A DNA stretch of 64,000 nucleotides from Roseobacter fucihabitans (GCF_014337925.2 NZ_CP143423.1:3006501-3070500); one strand, 5' to 3'. Counted from the first letter of the stretch, positions 16,357 through 27,604 are shown. Translations and numbers: made by a program. Notes: generated by a model not told the origin, from the letters alone.

Positions 16357-16523
16357 AGAAACCGCACTTTGACTACTGACTTTAACAGTATTTCCTTGCG
16401 GCGCGCACAGCATAAATTGGCGCTTCTCCTATGGGCACGGTGGCCGCTCAGGATCTGTGATATGGTGAACCGTCAACGTTTGGTTGTCGTTGTGGGAGGG
16501 ATTGGCGGATCGGAGGATCAGTC

Positions 16524-17156
16524 ATGGCAACACCAAACTTACCTGCCATTCGCGCACTTCGCCCTGCTTGGAACAAGGGCCGTATCGTCGGTCAAAAGCG
16601 ACCGCTGAAACCAAAACATGTTTGGGCCATCAGGGTCCGGCTTGAGCTTGCCGAGAACCATCGCGACCTTGCCCTGTTCAATATGGCCATTGATAGCAAA
16701 TTGCGCGGTTGTGATCTCTGTCGAATGCAAGTCGTCGATGTAATGGCATCCGGCCAGATCAAGGAACGGGCATCAGTGCTCCAAAGCAAAACGCGGAAGC
16801 CGGTGCGTTTCGAGATATCGGAAGGCACCCGAGCATCAGTCGCGAAGTGGATGGAAGACCCGCTGATGGTCGGGTCTGAATATTTGTGGCCCGGTCGCTT
16901 CCACGAGCGACTTCACATCTCGACAAGGCAATACGCGCGGATTGTTCGAGATTGGGTGACATCAATTGGTTTGGAAGCGACCGCCTATGGAACCCACTCA
17001 ATGAGGCGAACCAAGGTGACACAGATCTACAAGAAAACTGGCAACCTGCGTGCAGTTCAGCTTCTACTTGGCCATACGAAAATGGACAGCACCGTACGCT
17101 ACTTGGGCGTAGAACTTGAAGATGCGCTTGCTATTGCGGAGGCCATTGAAATCTGA
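16524..17156 (+). CDS. short tyrosine recombinase/integrase
   Basis: A 210-residue protein with a complete catalytic domain and almost no N-terminal core-binding domain. The Arg box is DSKLRGCDLCRMQVVDV, the active-site Lys region SKTRKPVRFEI, then HSMRRTKVTQIYKKTGN, LLGHTKMDSTVRYLGV with the second His and the Tyr. Similar short integrases are widespread in proteobacterial islands. All five catalytic positions appear present. The lack of an arm/core domain makes it unlike phage integrases of about 400 residues. It sits between the redox cluster and the HTTM gene. Confidence 0.85.
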   Translation: MATPNLPAIRALRPAWNKGRIVGQKRPLKPKHVWAIRVRLELAENHRDLALFNMAIDSKLRGCDLCRMQVVDVMASGQIKERASVLQSKTRKPVRFEISEGTRASVAKWMEDPLMVGSEYLWPGRFHERLHISTRQYARIVRDWVTSIGLEATAYGTHSMRRTKVTQIYKKTGNLRAVQLLLGHTKMDSTVRYLGVELEDALAIAEAIEI

Positions 17157-17292
17157 ACAACGGGACCGCTCGTTAGGGCGGCCCAAATGTATGTACCGGC
17201 TGCTGTTCGCAAATGATTTATGGCATGTTCTCGGCAGTCGCTCATATGTATTCGGCCTGTTTATCAATACGCGGGTCGTTGCCTTTTTGGGG

Positions 17293-19137
17293 TTATCCAA
17301 GGCAGTTGTGTGCCCAAACCATTCTTATCGACGTATCTTTAGAAAAGCCGGGCGGACGGGACCAGTCGACGTTGAATGTAACGATAAATGTAGACAAAGG
17401 CGCTGTCGATGAGTGCCTAGCGGTCCACTTCCGGCATAGATAACGCGAGTAGTTCAACGCAAGTCTCTGCGGTTCGTCACCATAACTCTGATCTTCGAGA
17501 TTAGACAGATATTTGCGCCATCTCGCGTTGACGTAAACGCCTGACACGACAGCGGGTCGGGCTGTATCAGCTGCTTCAATACGCATGTTGTAGACATCGA
17601 CGACCGCACCATCGGCCAACTCTCCTCGAATTTCAGGCCAGGGACTGTTCATTTCCGGATGTGGCGCGAACATGGTCCAGTGCTGATAAAGACCAAAGAA
17701 TTGTCGAATGGCATGAAACTCCTCTGGCAAACGTATTCCTGCGGGGGGAACGGTAGACACATTCTGGATTGTCACAAATATTAGCGCCATGGCAGCAATC
17801 AGGTTTGTGAATCGACTTGCACCGTGTTTTATCAATCGCTGTTCCCTGCCTCTTGGCGAGACCGCCGCAAGCCACCTTCGATTACGTGCGACCCATCGGT
17901 AGGCTCGGTCGCCGGCCCACGCTAAAGGTTTGAAGGTGAGCAGCGGCATCGTAAACCAGAAGACAGGTGAGGTGGCGACAAGTCTGCACATGGCCGTCCA
18001 CCTTAGATGGTGCGACTGACCATCCGTTAAGACCCAGCTGTTCGTCTCTTCAAGAAGAGGACCGATTACTAGATCTTTCTGGGCTGGTTCGATCGACACG
18101 TCCCTGAGGAACAAAAAGGTTGTGATCAGGTGGCAGATTCTGCGGCAAAATCCACAATCTCGATCATACCAGATCGTCAGACGCGATTGATCTTTATAAC
18201 GTAACCTCTCCTCTATCGCATCCCACATCCAAGCGGGCATGAAAGTCAGATTCATAATGATTGAGATCAGAGGAAATAGCCCAATCTCAAGACACATCCA
18301 AAAACCGATATGCATGGTCATGAAACAAAGCATAAGTGCCGCGCGCAGTGGGCGGTTCAGGATCGGAGAAAAAATTAGAATTGGGCCAACAAGTTCCAGC
18401 GTCCAGACATAGTAAGTCAGTCCCTTCAAAACGCCTTCGAATTGTCGGAACCAGATCGCAAACGGCGTCGCGAGATAGTCAAGGTGGAGGGCATAGTAGA
18501 CGGCTGTGCCATCTGGCATCCAGATATCGTCGCTCTTAAGGAGCGCACTGAAGAAATACATCGACATACCCTGCAAAAGGAGCGCAGCGGTTCCAATCGA
18601 GCAGTAATTGTGGTCCCTGTCTTGCCTGTCTTCGCCCAATGCTGCATCGACCGAATAGCGCGCGCCGGTCGGCAGAAACATTGCCCAAAACAGCAGCAAC
18701 AATGCTAGGTTATCTTCTCCGGAGAGAATAAGTGTGTTTCGGTTTTGAAGCGAAAGCAAAAGAAGCCAGCACATGAAGGTCGCGAGCCGTGTACGCCACC
18801 CGACAATCAGCATCAGCGCAAAAACAGCAGCGAGCAAAAAGAGGCCGGCCTGGAAAGCTGCACTGCCATTCATCAGATGCAATGAGAACGATGACGGCGA
18901 CAAATGAGACAGGGCAACGTCACGTGGCAGAACACCGAAATCGGTGTAATGCGCTGTAAGATCGCGGCTTCGCAAACAGAGATCGACGAATAGGTAGGCG
19001 CCCATCAACACCCGAAAAAGCGCCAAAGTCCTCAGATCAATGCCAAACACCTCTTGTCGCGATGCGATATGCCAAAAGTTCGTGTCGGTTTTTCCCGAAG
19101 TGCGGTGTGCTGCAGCTTGCGATCCGTCGGTGTCCAA
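17293..19137 (-). CDS. HTTM-DCC fusion membrane protein
   Basis: A 614-residue membrane protein. Residues about 35-310 form an HTTM domain (horizontally transferred transmembrane domain, related to vitamin-K-dependent gamma-carboxylases) with several helices. Residues about 320-420 are a DCC (DUF393) thiol-disulfide oxidoreductase-like domain with the signature YDRDCGFC (324-331), so C328 and C331 are the likely redox pair. A second hydrophobic stretch (about 443-460) precedes a periplasmic-looking C-terminus. HTTM-DCC fusions are known, but no reaction is established. It is divergent from the FecR-like gene and monocistronic. The start at 19137 is the first in-frame ATG; residues 1-25 are polar. 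Confidence 0.8.
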   Translation of the reverse strand: MDTDGSQAAAHRTSGKTDTNFWHIASRQEVFGIDLRTLALFRVLMGAYLFVDLCLRSRDLTAHYTDFGVLPRDVALSHLSPSSFSLHLMNGSAAFQAGLFLLAAVFALMLIVGWRTRLATFMCWLLLLSLQNRNTLILSGEDNLALLLLFWAMFLPTGARYSVDAALGEDRQDRDHNYCSIGTAALLLQGMSMYFFSALLKSDDIWMPDGTAVYYALHLDYLATPFAIWFRQFEGVLKGLTYYVWTLELVGPILIFSPILNRPLRAALMLCFMTMHIGFWMCLEIGLFPLISIIMNLTFMPAWMWDAIEERLRYKDQSRLTIWYDRDCGFCRRICHLITTFLFLRDVSIEPAQKDLVIGPLLEETNSWVLTDGQSHHLRWTAMCRLVATSPVFWFTMPLLTFKPLAWAGDRAYRWVARNRRWLAAVSPRGREQRLIKHGASRFTNLIAAMALIFVTIQNVSTVPPAGIRLPEEFHAIRQFFGLYQHWTMFAPHPEMNSPWPEIRGELADGAVVDVYNMRIEAADTARPAVVSGVYVNARWRKYLSNLEDQSYGDEPQRLALNYSRYLCRKWTARHSSTAPLSTFIVTFNVDWSRPPGFSKDTSIRMVWAHNCLG

Positions 19138-19387
19138 ACTGTTATCCTTTGAGGACGTAAGTTCCTTTGTTTTACGGCAACATAGTGAACGGGCTGTTAA
19201 GCAGGGTTTCGACGGAGCTTGGACAAGATGGCGAGGGCGTTCATCCCGAAAAGGGGGGCACCTGCAACAAGCTGGTATGGTCGCCGCAAGATTGTGTTAA
19301 CCAAGGCGGCTCTGTCGCGACCCCATTCCGGTTTTCTTTACGTTTTTGGAGCAAACTAAAAACGCTTTCGAACAAGGATGAATCAGG

Positions 19388-20197
<810 letters not shown>

Positions 20198-20244
20198 CAT
20201 CTTTTATCGTACCACGCCATATTTTCATCGCACATCTCATTGTC

Positions 20245-22941
20245 GTGGTGGTCTTTTTCGCTGACCGAAGTGGCTTTCTTTTAGGCTTGAATGATCGTCT
20301 GGAAGATTTTCGTACTACACACGCTGAGCGTGCAACCTCGGGTAACTTCGTCTTTGTCGCCATTGATGCGACTTCCATCCAATCAGCAGGAGGATGGCCC
20401 TGGTCACGTCAAGTGCACGCGGAAATTCTCAACAATCTGACCGATGCCAATGCGCTTGATGTCTTCTTCGACATCGATTTTGCATTTTCATCCGATCTTT
20501 CAGGTGATACCGCCTTCGCTAATGCCTTAGATCGATCCGGAAGCACCTATTTGCCTGTGTTCCAACAGGCGGAACGAGCTGGCAAAGCCGAGCAAATAAC
20601 AAATTGGCCGCTGGCGCTTTTTGCCGAACGAAGTTGGCCTGCGCTGGTCAACGTGTTTAGCGATAGACAGGGCACGGTGCGCTTCTACCCTTTCGGTGAA
20701 ACCATCGACGGCAACTACATTCCCTCTGCTGCTGCGCTCCTTACGGGGACCTTCTCAGTACGGTCAGGCAACTTTCCCATCAATTTCTCTTTTCGCCCAG
20801 AAAACGTGCCTACCATCTCCGCAATTGATGTGGCGACTGGCCAGTTCGATCCAGATTTGATCGCGGGACGCTCGGTCATTGTTGGGGCTTCGGCGATCGA
20901 ATTGGGTGATCTCTTCGCCGTACCCATTCACGGGATTATTCCCGGGCCGTTGGTTCACATCCTGGCGGCAGAAACGTTAGCCGCCAGTCTAGTGCCAGCA
21001 ACCCTTACGGTCGAGTGGGTTCTATTGGCCCTGTTGGCGCTTCTACTGCTCCTGCAAACGCCACTATTTCGCAAACCTGTCGTTTTAATTTTAGCCGCGG
21101 GCTTTGCGATTATTGCCAGCGAAGCTACGGCTTTCATACTGTTTGCAACCAATTCTGTTGTCGTCCCGACCGGAGCTCTTTATCCTAGCTTGCTCGCCTT
21201 CTGCAGCTGGTCTTTGTTACTAAGGCTGAAGCAGAATGGTTGGGTTATCAACCGCCAAAAACAAGAGGTTGCGAACACATCGGCGCTGCTGCAACAAGTG
21301 TTCGATGACAGTTTCGACGCCATTGCCATCGTGGATGAAACCGGCGCGGTTAAGATGCATAGCGACACCGCAGCCAATCTCTTTGGTTTCAATGAAAAAG
21401 ATCAACTTGAGTTGCCAGCACGCTTGAAAGAAGAGGCTTTGGCAATGATGCGCAACGGCGGTAACAGAGCTGTCCACACCTATGAGACTTTCGACAGCAG
21501 TACGCCGCTCCAAATAGAATATAGCGTTACGCCATCTCAGACGATCTCATTTGAAGGCACGAAAGAACACACACAGAGTATCGCCACGTTGGCGATGCGC
21601 GATGTGACGAAAATCAAAGAGCAGGAACGCAAAATCGCCTATCTGTCGAGTTACGACGAGCTGACAGGTGCCTTGCGGCGCAGCGTGCTGCTGGATTTCA
21701 TGGAGCTGCGCGCTGCGGCGGGCGAGCCCTTTACAGTGTGCGTCTTTAACTTAAGCCGCTTCAAGACAATCAATGTGGTCCTCGGACGTGATGTCGGAGA
21801 TGCCTTGCTTCAGCAGGTGGTGAAACGGCTGGAGCGGGCCAGACTGAACATTTCAGCCGTGGCACGATTGGGTGGCGATACATTTGCATGCTTTACCGAA
21901 TTTGCAACGGATGACACAGAGGCTTCGGCGGTGGCACGCAGTCTATGTGAGCGCATTGCGGAACCCTATGCACTAGAGAACGCCAAGGCGCGTGTAGGGG
22001 TTAAGCTCGGTTACTTCTTGGTCTCTCCTGATATTGAGTTTGACGCTGTGAGTGCCTTGTCCCATGCCGAAGAAGCACTCGATGCGGCCCGGCTTGCGGG
22101 CGACGCCGAACCCCGCCCCCATGACCCTCTGCTATCGCGCACGCAGTTCCGTTCACGACAGATCGAGCGCGCCATGGGCCAGGCGCTGGATCAGGAAGAG
22201 TTTGAGGTTTGGTATCAGCCGCAACACGGTCTCGACGATCTGGGACTGATCGGCTCAGAGGCCCTTTTACGCTGGAAATCGGAAACCCTTGGCCAAGTAT
22301 ATCCCGATGAATTCATCGAGATCGCGGAGTCGACTGGCTTCATCAAAGAACTCGGCGAGTGGGTGTTAGAAAGGTCGATGCAAGACACCCTCAAGTTGCC
22401 TAGTGATCTGAGCGTCGCAGTAAATGTGTCTGGTCTTCAGATGACAAGCGACACGATCGTTAGTGACGTCAACAGGCTTATACGCGACACTGGTTTTCCC
22501 GCGTCACGTTTATGCTTGGAACTAACCGAAACCGTTCTGTTCGACGGGACAGACGACCTAGTAGAAAAGATGCGCGACATCCAGTTTCGTGGCGTGAGTT
22601 GGGCCTTGGACGATTTTGGAACGGGCTACTCCTCAATGGGTTATCTATCCAAACTTCCAATCGACAAACTGAAGGTGGACAAATCCTTTACGCTTTGCTT
22701 GAGCACTGACCCAGCGGCCGCACCCATTCTTGTCGCGATAAGCGATCTGGCGCGAGGCTTGGGGATGACGCTCTTGTGTGAGGGCGTCGAAACCGAAGAC
22801 CATCTGAATTTTCTCAAAACGCTCCATTGCGCTGAAGCCCAAGGTTACCTCTTCGGTAAGCCAATGCCGTATTCTGAGTTCGCAACATATGTGGAACAAG
22901 AAAAATCCGACGGTGCAAACAGAGCAAGAGCTGGGTTTTGA
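20245..22941 (+). CDS. CHASE2-PAS-GGDEF-EAL membrane receptor (c-di-GMP enzyme)
   Basis: 898 residues from the GTG at 20245. The frame is open further up, and a CTG at 20194 lies 6 bases after a GGAGG (20183-20187) and gives a better N-terminal membrane helix ([18 protein letters not shown]), so the true start may be there. CHASE2 extracellular sensor (about 20-250), three membrane helices (about 255-330), PAS (about 345-450), GGDEF (about 460-620) and EAL (about 635-885). The GGDEF signature is GGDTF (543-547), probably not a cyclase. The EAL domain keeps [31 protein letters not shown] and EGVET, so it is likely an active c-di-GMP phosphodiesterase. It would sense a periplasmic signal, perhaps via the FecR-like partner. 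Confidence 0.9.
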   Translation: MVVFFADRSGFLLGLNDRLEDFRTTHAERATSGNFVFVAIDATSIQSAGGWPWSRQVHAEILNNLTDANALDVFFDIDFAFSSDLSGDTAFANALDRSGSTYLPVFQQAERAGKAEQITNWPLALFAERSWPALVNVFSDRQGTVRFYPFGETIDGNYIPSAAALLTGTFSVRSGNFPINFSFRPENVPTISAIDVATGQFDPDLIAGRSVIVGASAIELGDLFAVPIHGIIPGPLVHILAAETLAASLVPATLTVEWVLLALLALLLLLQTPLFRKPVVLILAAGFAIIASEATAFILFATNSVVVPTGALYPSLLAFCSWSLLLRLKQNGWVINRQKQEVANTSALLQQVFDDSFDAIAIVDETGAVKMHSDTAANLFGFNEKDQLELPARLKEEALAMMRNGGNRAVHTYETFDSSTPLQIEYSVTPSQTISFEGTKEHTQSIATLAMRDVTKIKEQERKIAYLSSYDELTGALRRSVLLDFMELRAAAGEPFTVCVFNLSRFKTINVVLGRDVGDALLQQVVKRLERARLNISAVARLGGDTFACFTEFATDDTEASAVARSLCERIAEPYALENAKARVGVKLGYFLVSPDIEFDAVSALSHAEEALDAARLAGDAEPRPHDPLLSRTQFRSRQIERAMGQALDQEEFEVWYQPQHGLDDLGLIGSEALLRWKSETLGQVYPDEFIEIAESTGFIKELGEWVLERSMQDTLKLPSDLSVAVNVSGLQMTSDTIVSDVNRLIRDTGFPASRLCLELTETVLFDGTDDLVEKMRDIQFRGVSWALDDFGTGYSSMGYLSKLPIDKLKVDKSFTLCLSTDPAAAPILVAISDLARGLGMTLLCEGVETEDHLNFLKTLHCAEAQGYLFGKPMPYSEFATYVEQEKSDGANRARAGF

Positions 22942-23274
22942 AGTCCAGACAGCAGCCCCGCGCGAAATACTTCGCGAAAGTAAGTTACTTGCTGTCCGCC
23001 AAGCCTCGCAAAGTTTTTTTCTAGCTCCGAAATTCCTTTCGTAGGCGCAAATATTATTCTCTTTTCCAGGTCGCTTGAATGTCGGCTGTAAAGGTTCGGG
23101 CAAGCACGATCGGTGCTTGCAGCGAATGACCGGAATCCGCCCATTTAGCCAAAAGTCGGTTTTGGAGTGTAACCTGATCAAGCTCATTGGCACCCATATG
23201 TCACCCAGTTGAAAGGCACTCAAACACATGGGGGCGTGAGGGCTTCGTAAGTTTCTGTTTTCGCTTGATTTAAA
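22942..23274. other. intergenic stretch with two hairpins
   Basis: No gene seen. Two perfect stem-loops: CGCGAA-ATAC-TTCGCG (22961-22976), close behind the receptor stop, and GCAAGCAC-GATCG-GTGCTTGC (23100-23120). Neither is followed directly by a T-run, although a run of seven T lies near 23011. The right end touches the tRNA-Phe 3' end and would hold an attachment site if the island entered there. Confidence 0.5.
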
Positions 23275-23349
23275 TGGTGCCCGGGGGCGGAATCGAACCA
23301 CCGACACGAGGATTTTCAGTCCACTGCTCTACCCCTGAGCTACCCGGGC
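23275..23349 (-). tRNA. tRNA-Phe (GAA)
   Basis: A full cloverleaf on the minus strand. The acceptor stem GCCCGGG/CCCGGGC has 7 perfect pairs; D stem GCTC/GAGC; anticodon loop CTGAAAA with anticodon GAA; T arm GGTGG-TTCGATT-CCGCC; discriminator A and encoded CCA (23277-23275). The anticodon stem has one T-T mismatch at the second pair. The 3' end points to the accessory region on the left, a common island target. Confidence 0.95.
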
Positions 23350-23619
23350 ACGGGATGCCAAAATATTGGCTGGGTTCGCGGGTTTTAGGAGTTTGCTGCT
23401 TGGCTGTCCAGTGTATATTTTCTTTATTTTACAAAGGATTTTTGCCACGCTTGAGTTGACCATTATGAATCTGGCATTCAAGGCGTTGGAATACGTATGG
23501 CTTTAAGGACGCGGACTTATATAACCGCCAAAAATTATTGCGCAGTGGGTCTATCTCCCGACCCTGATCTTTGATGTTTCGATCAAGGTGGCCTGAAGCC
23601 CACCTTACGGCACCTGCAA

Positions 23620-23811
23620 TCAATGAGGTTTTTCTTGCCGCTCAGGGTTGCGCAGGGCTTCTTCAAGCACCTGTTCGACATCCTCGGGGTCCGTTGAAGG
23701 AACCGCGTAGCTGCCGTTGAACCAGCGCGCCAGATCGACGTCCGCGCAGCGTTTAGAGCAAAAGGGGCGCGTTTTGATGTCGGTTTTCTTTCCACATAAC
23801 GGGCAAGTCAT
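23620..23811 (-). CDS. yacG: YacG, zinc-binding DNA gyrase inhibitor
   Basis: A 63-residue protein with the complete YacG zinc site: CPLCGKKT (C3, C6) and FCSKRCADVDLARWFNGSYAVP (C18, C22). YacG binds gyrase subunit B and blocks DNA binding, protecting DNA from supercoiling excess. The ATG overlaps the stop of the RNase gene by 4 bp, and the pair is part of an infA-maf-rng-yacG operon. The acidic tail after the zinc ribbon is normal in length for alphaproteobacteria. Confidence 0.93.
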   Translation of the reverse strand: MTCPLCGKKTDIKTRPFCSKRCADVDLARWFNGSYAVPSTDPEDVEQVLEEALRNPERQEKPH

Positions 23812-24830
23812 ACCAGCACCTCCGAGGTCGGCAGGCGCGCGCGTTTTCGTTGCAATTCGTAATGCCCCAGCGGGGTCCAGCCGACCAGGGCCGTATCGAT
23901 ATCATCACTGCGAAAACTCTGGCGGAGCGCGGTTTCGAACGTGCGGCGGTCCTTTTTCGCCATGGGCGCGAGATCCAGGACGATTTGACCACCCAACCCG
24001 CGCAGGCGCAGCGCCCGCGGCAGGGCCTTGGCGCAGGCCATATTGGCTTTGATTCCGGCCGCCAGCGACGCATCCGCCCCGGTATTGACGTCCACCGCAA
24101 CCAATGCGCGTGTGGGTTCCACGAACAGGCTGGCACCCCCGGTGAGCGCAACCTGGGCATCCTTCAGCTCTTCAAGGGCATCCAACACACCATGTGTTTC
24201 AAACCCGCCCGGATCGGTCACGACATCGGCGGGGGCAACCCAATCACGCCATGCCAGGACATGGGGGCCATCACCTTCGGCCAGCATCTCCATCTCCTGG
24301 CCTGTATCCTCAAGCACGCGGGCGGCGAGGTCGGCCATATTGGCGATGTCCTCGGCAATATCATCCGCGTCAGCACCCGCGCAGGACGAGCGCAGGATCA
24401 GCCCGGTTGCGATCCCGTTCAACGCATCATGCGCGATTTCCAGCAGGCGGTCGCGTTCGGCCTCATCCTTGATGCTGCGGCTGATGTTGAGCCCCGGCGC
24501 GCCGGGTGTGACGATGGCGTAACGGCTCTTGAAGAGGAGTTTCTGCGTCACCGGCAGAGCCTTTCCCGGTTCAGCGTATCCCGATACCTGCACCAGAATC
24601 ATCTGTCCCGGTGCCAGACCCTTGACCTGGCGCAGAAACGCCGCACCATCGGGGGTCTTCAGGAACATACCGCCCTGCCCTTTGACAGGGCGGTCCGCAA
24701 TCGCGCGATAAATCGTGCCCGGACGCGGGGCATCGGCATCGATCAGCAGGTCTTCGAGTTGCCCATCGACAAGCAACGCCGCCGCCTCACGCTCCGCGAG
24801 ATGGTCAAGGATGATGCTGCGACCCTTCAT
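23808..24830 (-). CDS. rng: ribonuclease E/G family protein
   Basis: A 340-residue protein, the short RNase G-like form seen in the infA-maf-yacG locus of Rhodobacteraceae. An S1-like N-terminus (about 1-95), then the RNase H-like catalytic core with VDVNTGAD and IVLDLAPM holding the two metal-binding Asp residues. The CPxCxGxG zinc-link and long scaffold of RNase E are absent. It would cleave single-stranded A/U-rich RNA 5' sensors, acting in rRNA and mRNA maturation. Overlaps maf by 4 bp upstream and yacG by 4 bp downstream. Confidence 0.88.
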   Translation of the reverse strand: MKGRSIILDHLAEREAAALLVDGQLEDLLIDADAPRPGTIYRAIADRPVKGQGGMFLKTPDGAAFLRQVKGLAPGQMILVQVSGYAEPGKALPVTQKLLFKSRYAIVTPGAPGLNISRSIKDEAERDRLLEIAHDALNGIATGLILRSSCAGADADDIAEDIANMADLAARVLEDTGQEMEMLAEGDGPHVLAWRDWVAPADVVTDPGGFETHGVLDALEELKDAQVALTGGASLFVEPTRALVAVDVNTGADASLAAGIKANMACAKALPRALRLRGLGGQIVLDLAPMAKKDRRTFETALRQSFRSDDIDTALVGWTPLGHYELQRKRARLPTSEVLV

Positions 24831-25402
24831 GATATTGCTCCGTTCAAAGGATATCCCGCCGCGCGCAGCAGGTTTGCCGTTTCAGCCAAAGGCAGGCCAA
24901 CAATGCCCGTAAAAGACCCGCTGATCCAGGGAATGAGCGCCCCGGCAGGGCCCTGAATACCATAGCCGCCCGCCTTTCCGCGCCAATCACCGCTCGCGAT
25001 ATAAGCGCGCAGCTCTTCTTGCGAGATCGATTTCATACGCACCGTACTGACGACGTCCTTTTCCCAGATCTTCGCGCCACAACGCAGCGCCACGGCCGTG
25101 ATCACACGGTGCCTGCGCCCCGAAAGCGCGCGCAAGAAGGCCGCGGCCTCATCGGCATCGCCTGGTTTTCCCATGATGCGCCGACCCAAGGCGACCGTGG
25201 TATCCGCGCAAAGCACCACATCCGTGTCCTCGGCGGAGACGGCTTCAACCTTCTGGCGGGCGATACGGCGACAATAAGGTCGCGGCAATTCGCCTTTTTG
25301 GGGGTCTTCGTCGATGTCGGGCGCGCGGATTTCATCCGGCAAAACGCCGATTTGCGCCAGCAATTCCTTGCGACGCGGACTTCCGGACCCCAATATAAAC
25401 AA
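24827..25402 (-). CDS. maf: Maf family nucleotide pyrophosphatase
   Basis: A 191-residue protein beginning [20 protein letters not shown], the family's S-x-S-P-R-R phosphate loop. [17 protein letters not shown] contains the catalytic Asp region, and the C-terminal [28 protein letters not shown] is typical. Maf proteins hydrolyse non-canonical or pyrimidine nucleoside triphosphates to monophosphates, a house-cleaning role. It starts 4 bp after infA ends, so it is translationally linked. Confidence 0.94.
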   Translation of the reverse strand: MFILGSGSPRRKELLAQIGVLPDEIRAPDIDEDPQKGELPRPYCRRIARQKVEAVSAEDTDVVLCADTTVALGRRIMGKPGDADEAAAFLRALSGRRHRVITAVALRCGAKIWEKDVVSTVRMKSISQEELRAYIASGDWRGKAGGYGIQGPAGALIPWISGSFTGIVGLPLAETANLLRAAGYPLNGAIS

Positions 25403-25406
25403 GGGC

Positions 25407-25625
25407 TTACTTGAAGCGGTAGTTGATCCGACCCTTGGTCAGATCATAAGGCGTCATCTCGACCTGCACCTTGTCGCCAGCCAGAACACGGATGCGGTTC
25501 TTGCGCATCTTGCCTGCCGTATGCGCGATAATCTCATGGCCGTTTTCAAGCTCGACCCGAAATGTGGCGTTCGGCAGGAGTTCCTTCACGACACCGGGGA
25601 ATTCGAGCGTATCTTCCTTGGCCAT
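25407..25625 (-). CDS. infA: translation initiation factor IF-1
   Basis: A 72-residue protein, exactly the usual length. It starts [20 protein letters not shown] and is a single OB/S1 fold ([22 protein letters not shown], then [22 protein letters not shown]). IF-1 binds the ribosomal A site with IF-2 and IF-3 at initiation. It leads the infA-maf-rng-yacG operon, with its promoter in the 80 bp upstream. Confidence 0.98.
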   Translation of the reverse strand: MAKEDTLEFPGVVKELLPNATFRVELENGHEIIAHTAGKMRKNRIRVLAGDKVQVEMTPYDLTKGRINYRFK

Positions 25626-25705
25626 GTTTTCTCCATCATTGCACGTCCACCCATTTATGGACGCCGCCTAGATGCGCGCATTTGCGAAGGTTTTCAAGGG
25701 GGGAT

Positions 25706-26581
25706 TCAGCGCAACACCACATTAGATGCCGGGTTATCGCGTCCTTTTTGCTCTTGCCAATGCAAGCGGCCCAAAACCCGACCATCGCTGCGTACATTGG
25801 CAATGGCATCCAGATCAACCTCGCCGTAGGTCCACCCCGGCATGCCGATCTTGCCTTGCGCCATCACACCGCTATCGGCAAACCCAACATCAGGCGGGCC
25901 AAAGACCGCGCCCATACCCGTGGTCACATCGACCGCCTCTGACCAGGGGGCCTCGCCCACCAGGGACGACATGATGCTCACGCATTGGTTTTCCAGCGCC
26001 CGCGCCATCGCGCCGATGCGCACGCGCCAATACCCCGACAGCGCCTCGGTACAGGAGGGCACAAGGATCATGTCGCATTCGCTCAGCGCGCGCCCCAAAA
26101 GGGGGAATTCGCTGTCATAGCAGATCAGAATGCCGATCCGACCGATTCCCGTGTCAAAGATCTGCAACGGCCCGCCGCCGATCACGCCCCAGGCATCGCG
26201 CTCAAACCGGGTCATGATCTGTTTGTCCTGCACCCCGATGCCACCGCCGGGCGCAAAAAGCCGCGCGCGGTTAACCGGACGGGTGGTGGTTGCGGCAGGT
26301 CCCGAGGCGGCCAGAATGTGAATATTATGTTCCGCGGCCAGTTTCTGGTGCACCGCATCCGCATCCGCCAGCCGATCCGACACCGCGAATAACGATTGTT
26401 CCAGATCGGCGGCCACGTCACGCCCCGCCAGCGTGGCCAGTTCCATCGCCCCGTATTCGGGGAAAACGGCCAAGCGCGCGCCCGCCTGCGCCGCCTCAAA
26501 CACCCAATTGGCGATCTTATCTTCGTATTGCGCCCATGAGGTAAGGAAATCCAAAGGGTAGGCGGCGGTGGCAATTTTCAT
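25706..26581 (-). CDS. nitrilase-superfamily carbon-nitrogen hydrolase
   Basis: 291 residues from the ATG at 26581 (MKIATAAYPLDFLTSWAQYE); an in-frame ATG 18 bp up is less likely. The Glu-Lys-Cys triad is visible: E in VFPEYGAMEL, K in VQDKQIMTRFERDAWGV, C in GILICYDSEFPLL. The family hydrolyses amides or nitriles, or acylates amines; the substrate is not evident. An ending like this (YGEVDLDAIANVRSDGRVLGRLHWQEQ) is common among uncharacterised amidohydrolases. Convergent with none and separated from infA by about 80 bp. Confidence 0.88.
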   Translation of the reverse strand: MKIATAAYPLDFLTSWAQYEDKIANWVFEAAQAGARLAVFPEYGAMELATLAGRDVAADLEQSLFAVSDRLADADAVHQKLAAEHNIHILAASGPAATTTRPVNRARLFAPGGGIGVQDKQIMTRFERDAWGVIGGGPLQIFDTGIGRIGILICYDSEFPLLGRALSECDMILVPSCTEALSGYWRVRIGAMARALENQCVSIMSSLVGEAPWSEAVDVTTGMGAVFGPPDVGFADSGVMAQGKIGMPGWTYGEVDLDAIANVRSDGRVLGRLHWQEQKGRDNPASNVVLR

Positions 26582-26854
26582 GTCGGAACTCCGGGTCAAA
26601 TCCTTTGGCTATCGTTTCGAAAACGGCACTGAACCGCAATAGGTTATGACACCGGCACGTGGTTCACCTGTTGCAACCGCGCATCCGCAAGCCTGCATGT
26701 CCCTGTCGCGCGCAGCATTGGCTGGATGGTCCCGGTGCCTCAGGCGTTTCATGTGCACGCATCGGTTTCACGGCCAGCTTGTCGTGCATCTCTTGCCCTT
26801 TGACAGTGATCCCTGATCACGGCATCAAAGGCGCGATAACACAGGAGACCCCCC

Positions 26855-27547
26855 ATGCAGAAAATCGTGATCCTGACGGGTGCCGGAATTTCAGCCGAAA
26901 GCGGTCTTGGGACCTTTCGCGCCGAAGGCGGGCTCTGGGCGCAGCACCGGATCGAGGATGTGGCCACCCTGGAAGGGTTCCAGCGCGATCCCAAACTGGT
27001 GGTGGATTTTTACAACGCACGGCGCGCGCAGGCCGCTGAGGCCACCCCCAACGCTGGACATCTTGCGCTGGCAAAGCTGGAGGCGGCGTTTCCGGGCGAG
27101 GTGGTTTTGATCACGCAAAACGTCGATGATCTGCACGAAAGGGCGGGTTCGCAAAAGGTGATGCACATGCACGGGGCGCTCAGTGGTGCGCTTTGTGGTT
27201 CATGCGATCACCGTTGGCCCGCGCCCATGGTCATGGCACCGGGTGACCCCTGCCCCGCCTGCGAAAAACCGACCGCGCGGCCCGATATCGTGTGGTTTGG
27301 CGAAATGCCTTACGATATGGAAGAAATTTTCGATCATCTGGCCAGCGCGGATATTTTTGCCAGCATCGGCACATCGGGCAATGTGTACCCGGCTGCGGGG
27401 TTTGTAGCCGAAGCGCGGCGCCACCGCGCGCAGACCGTGGAGTTCAATCTGGAAGCCTCGTTGGTCGCCAGCCAGTTCGACGATATCCGCATCGGTCCCG
27501 CCACGCAGACCTTGCCGCTCTGGGTCAGCGAAATTCTGGCCCGGTAA
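26855..27547 (+). CDS. cobB: Sir2-family NAD-dependent protein deacylase
   Basis: The 230-residue protein carries the full sirtuin core: GAGISAESGLGTFR (NAD site), TQNVDDLHERAGS, catalytic His in HMHGAL, and a structural zinc site CGSC...CPAC. Class III-type residues are visible (Ala-x14-Tyr-x2-Arg region FYNARRAQAAEATPN), suggesting desuccinylase or deacetylase activity. It removes acyl groups from Lys of metabolic enzymes such as acetyl-CoA synthetase. An AGGAG site precedes the ATG. A bidirectional terminator separates it from rpmB. Confidence 0.94.
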   Translation: MQKIVILTGAGISAESGLGTFRAEGGLWAQHRIEDVATLEGFQRDPKLVVDFYNARRAQAAEATPNAGHLALAKLEAAFPGEVVLITQNVDDLHERAGSQKVMHMHGALSGALCGSCDHRWPAPMVMAPGDPCPACEKPTARPDIVWFGEMPYDMEEIFDHLASADIFASIGTSGNVYPAAGFVAEARRHRAQTVEFNLEASLVASQFDDIRIGPATQTLPLWVSEILAR

Positions 27548-27552
27548 CGCAA

Positions 27553-27584
27553 AAAGAACCCGCCCGGTTGGGGGCAGGTTCTTT
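27553..27584. terminator. bidirectional terminator between cobB and rpmB
   Basis: Stem AAAGAACC (27553-27560) pairs with GGTTCTTT (27577-27584), with CGCCC/GGGGG pairing inside. A-rich left and T-rich right flanks allow use from both strands. It lies 6 bp past the cobB stop and 20 bp from the rpmB stop. Confidence 0.85.
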
Positions 27585-27604
27585 CAAAACGCATCAAAGG
27601 CGGA

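Noticed and set aside
22645-23307. Minus-strand ORF of about 220 codons across the receptor 3' end and the gap
   Set aside because: Overlaps the EAL domain end and the tRNA; odd composition and no motif.
23274-23459. Plus-strand ORF beginning MVPGGGIEPPTRGFSVHCSTP
   Set aside because: It is the antisense of tRNA-Phe; this peptide is a well-known artefact of tRNA genes.
23850-24956. Large plus-strand ORF over the RNase G and maf genes
   Set aside because: Shadow of two well-identified minus-strand genes with expected spacing and overlaps.
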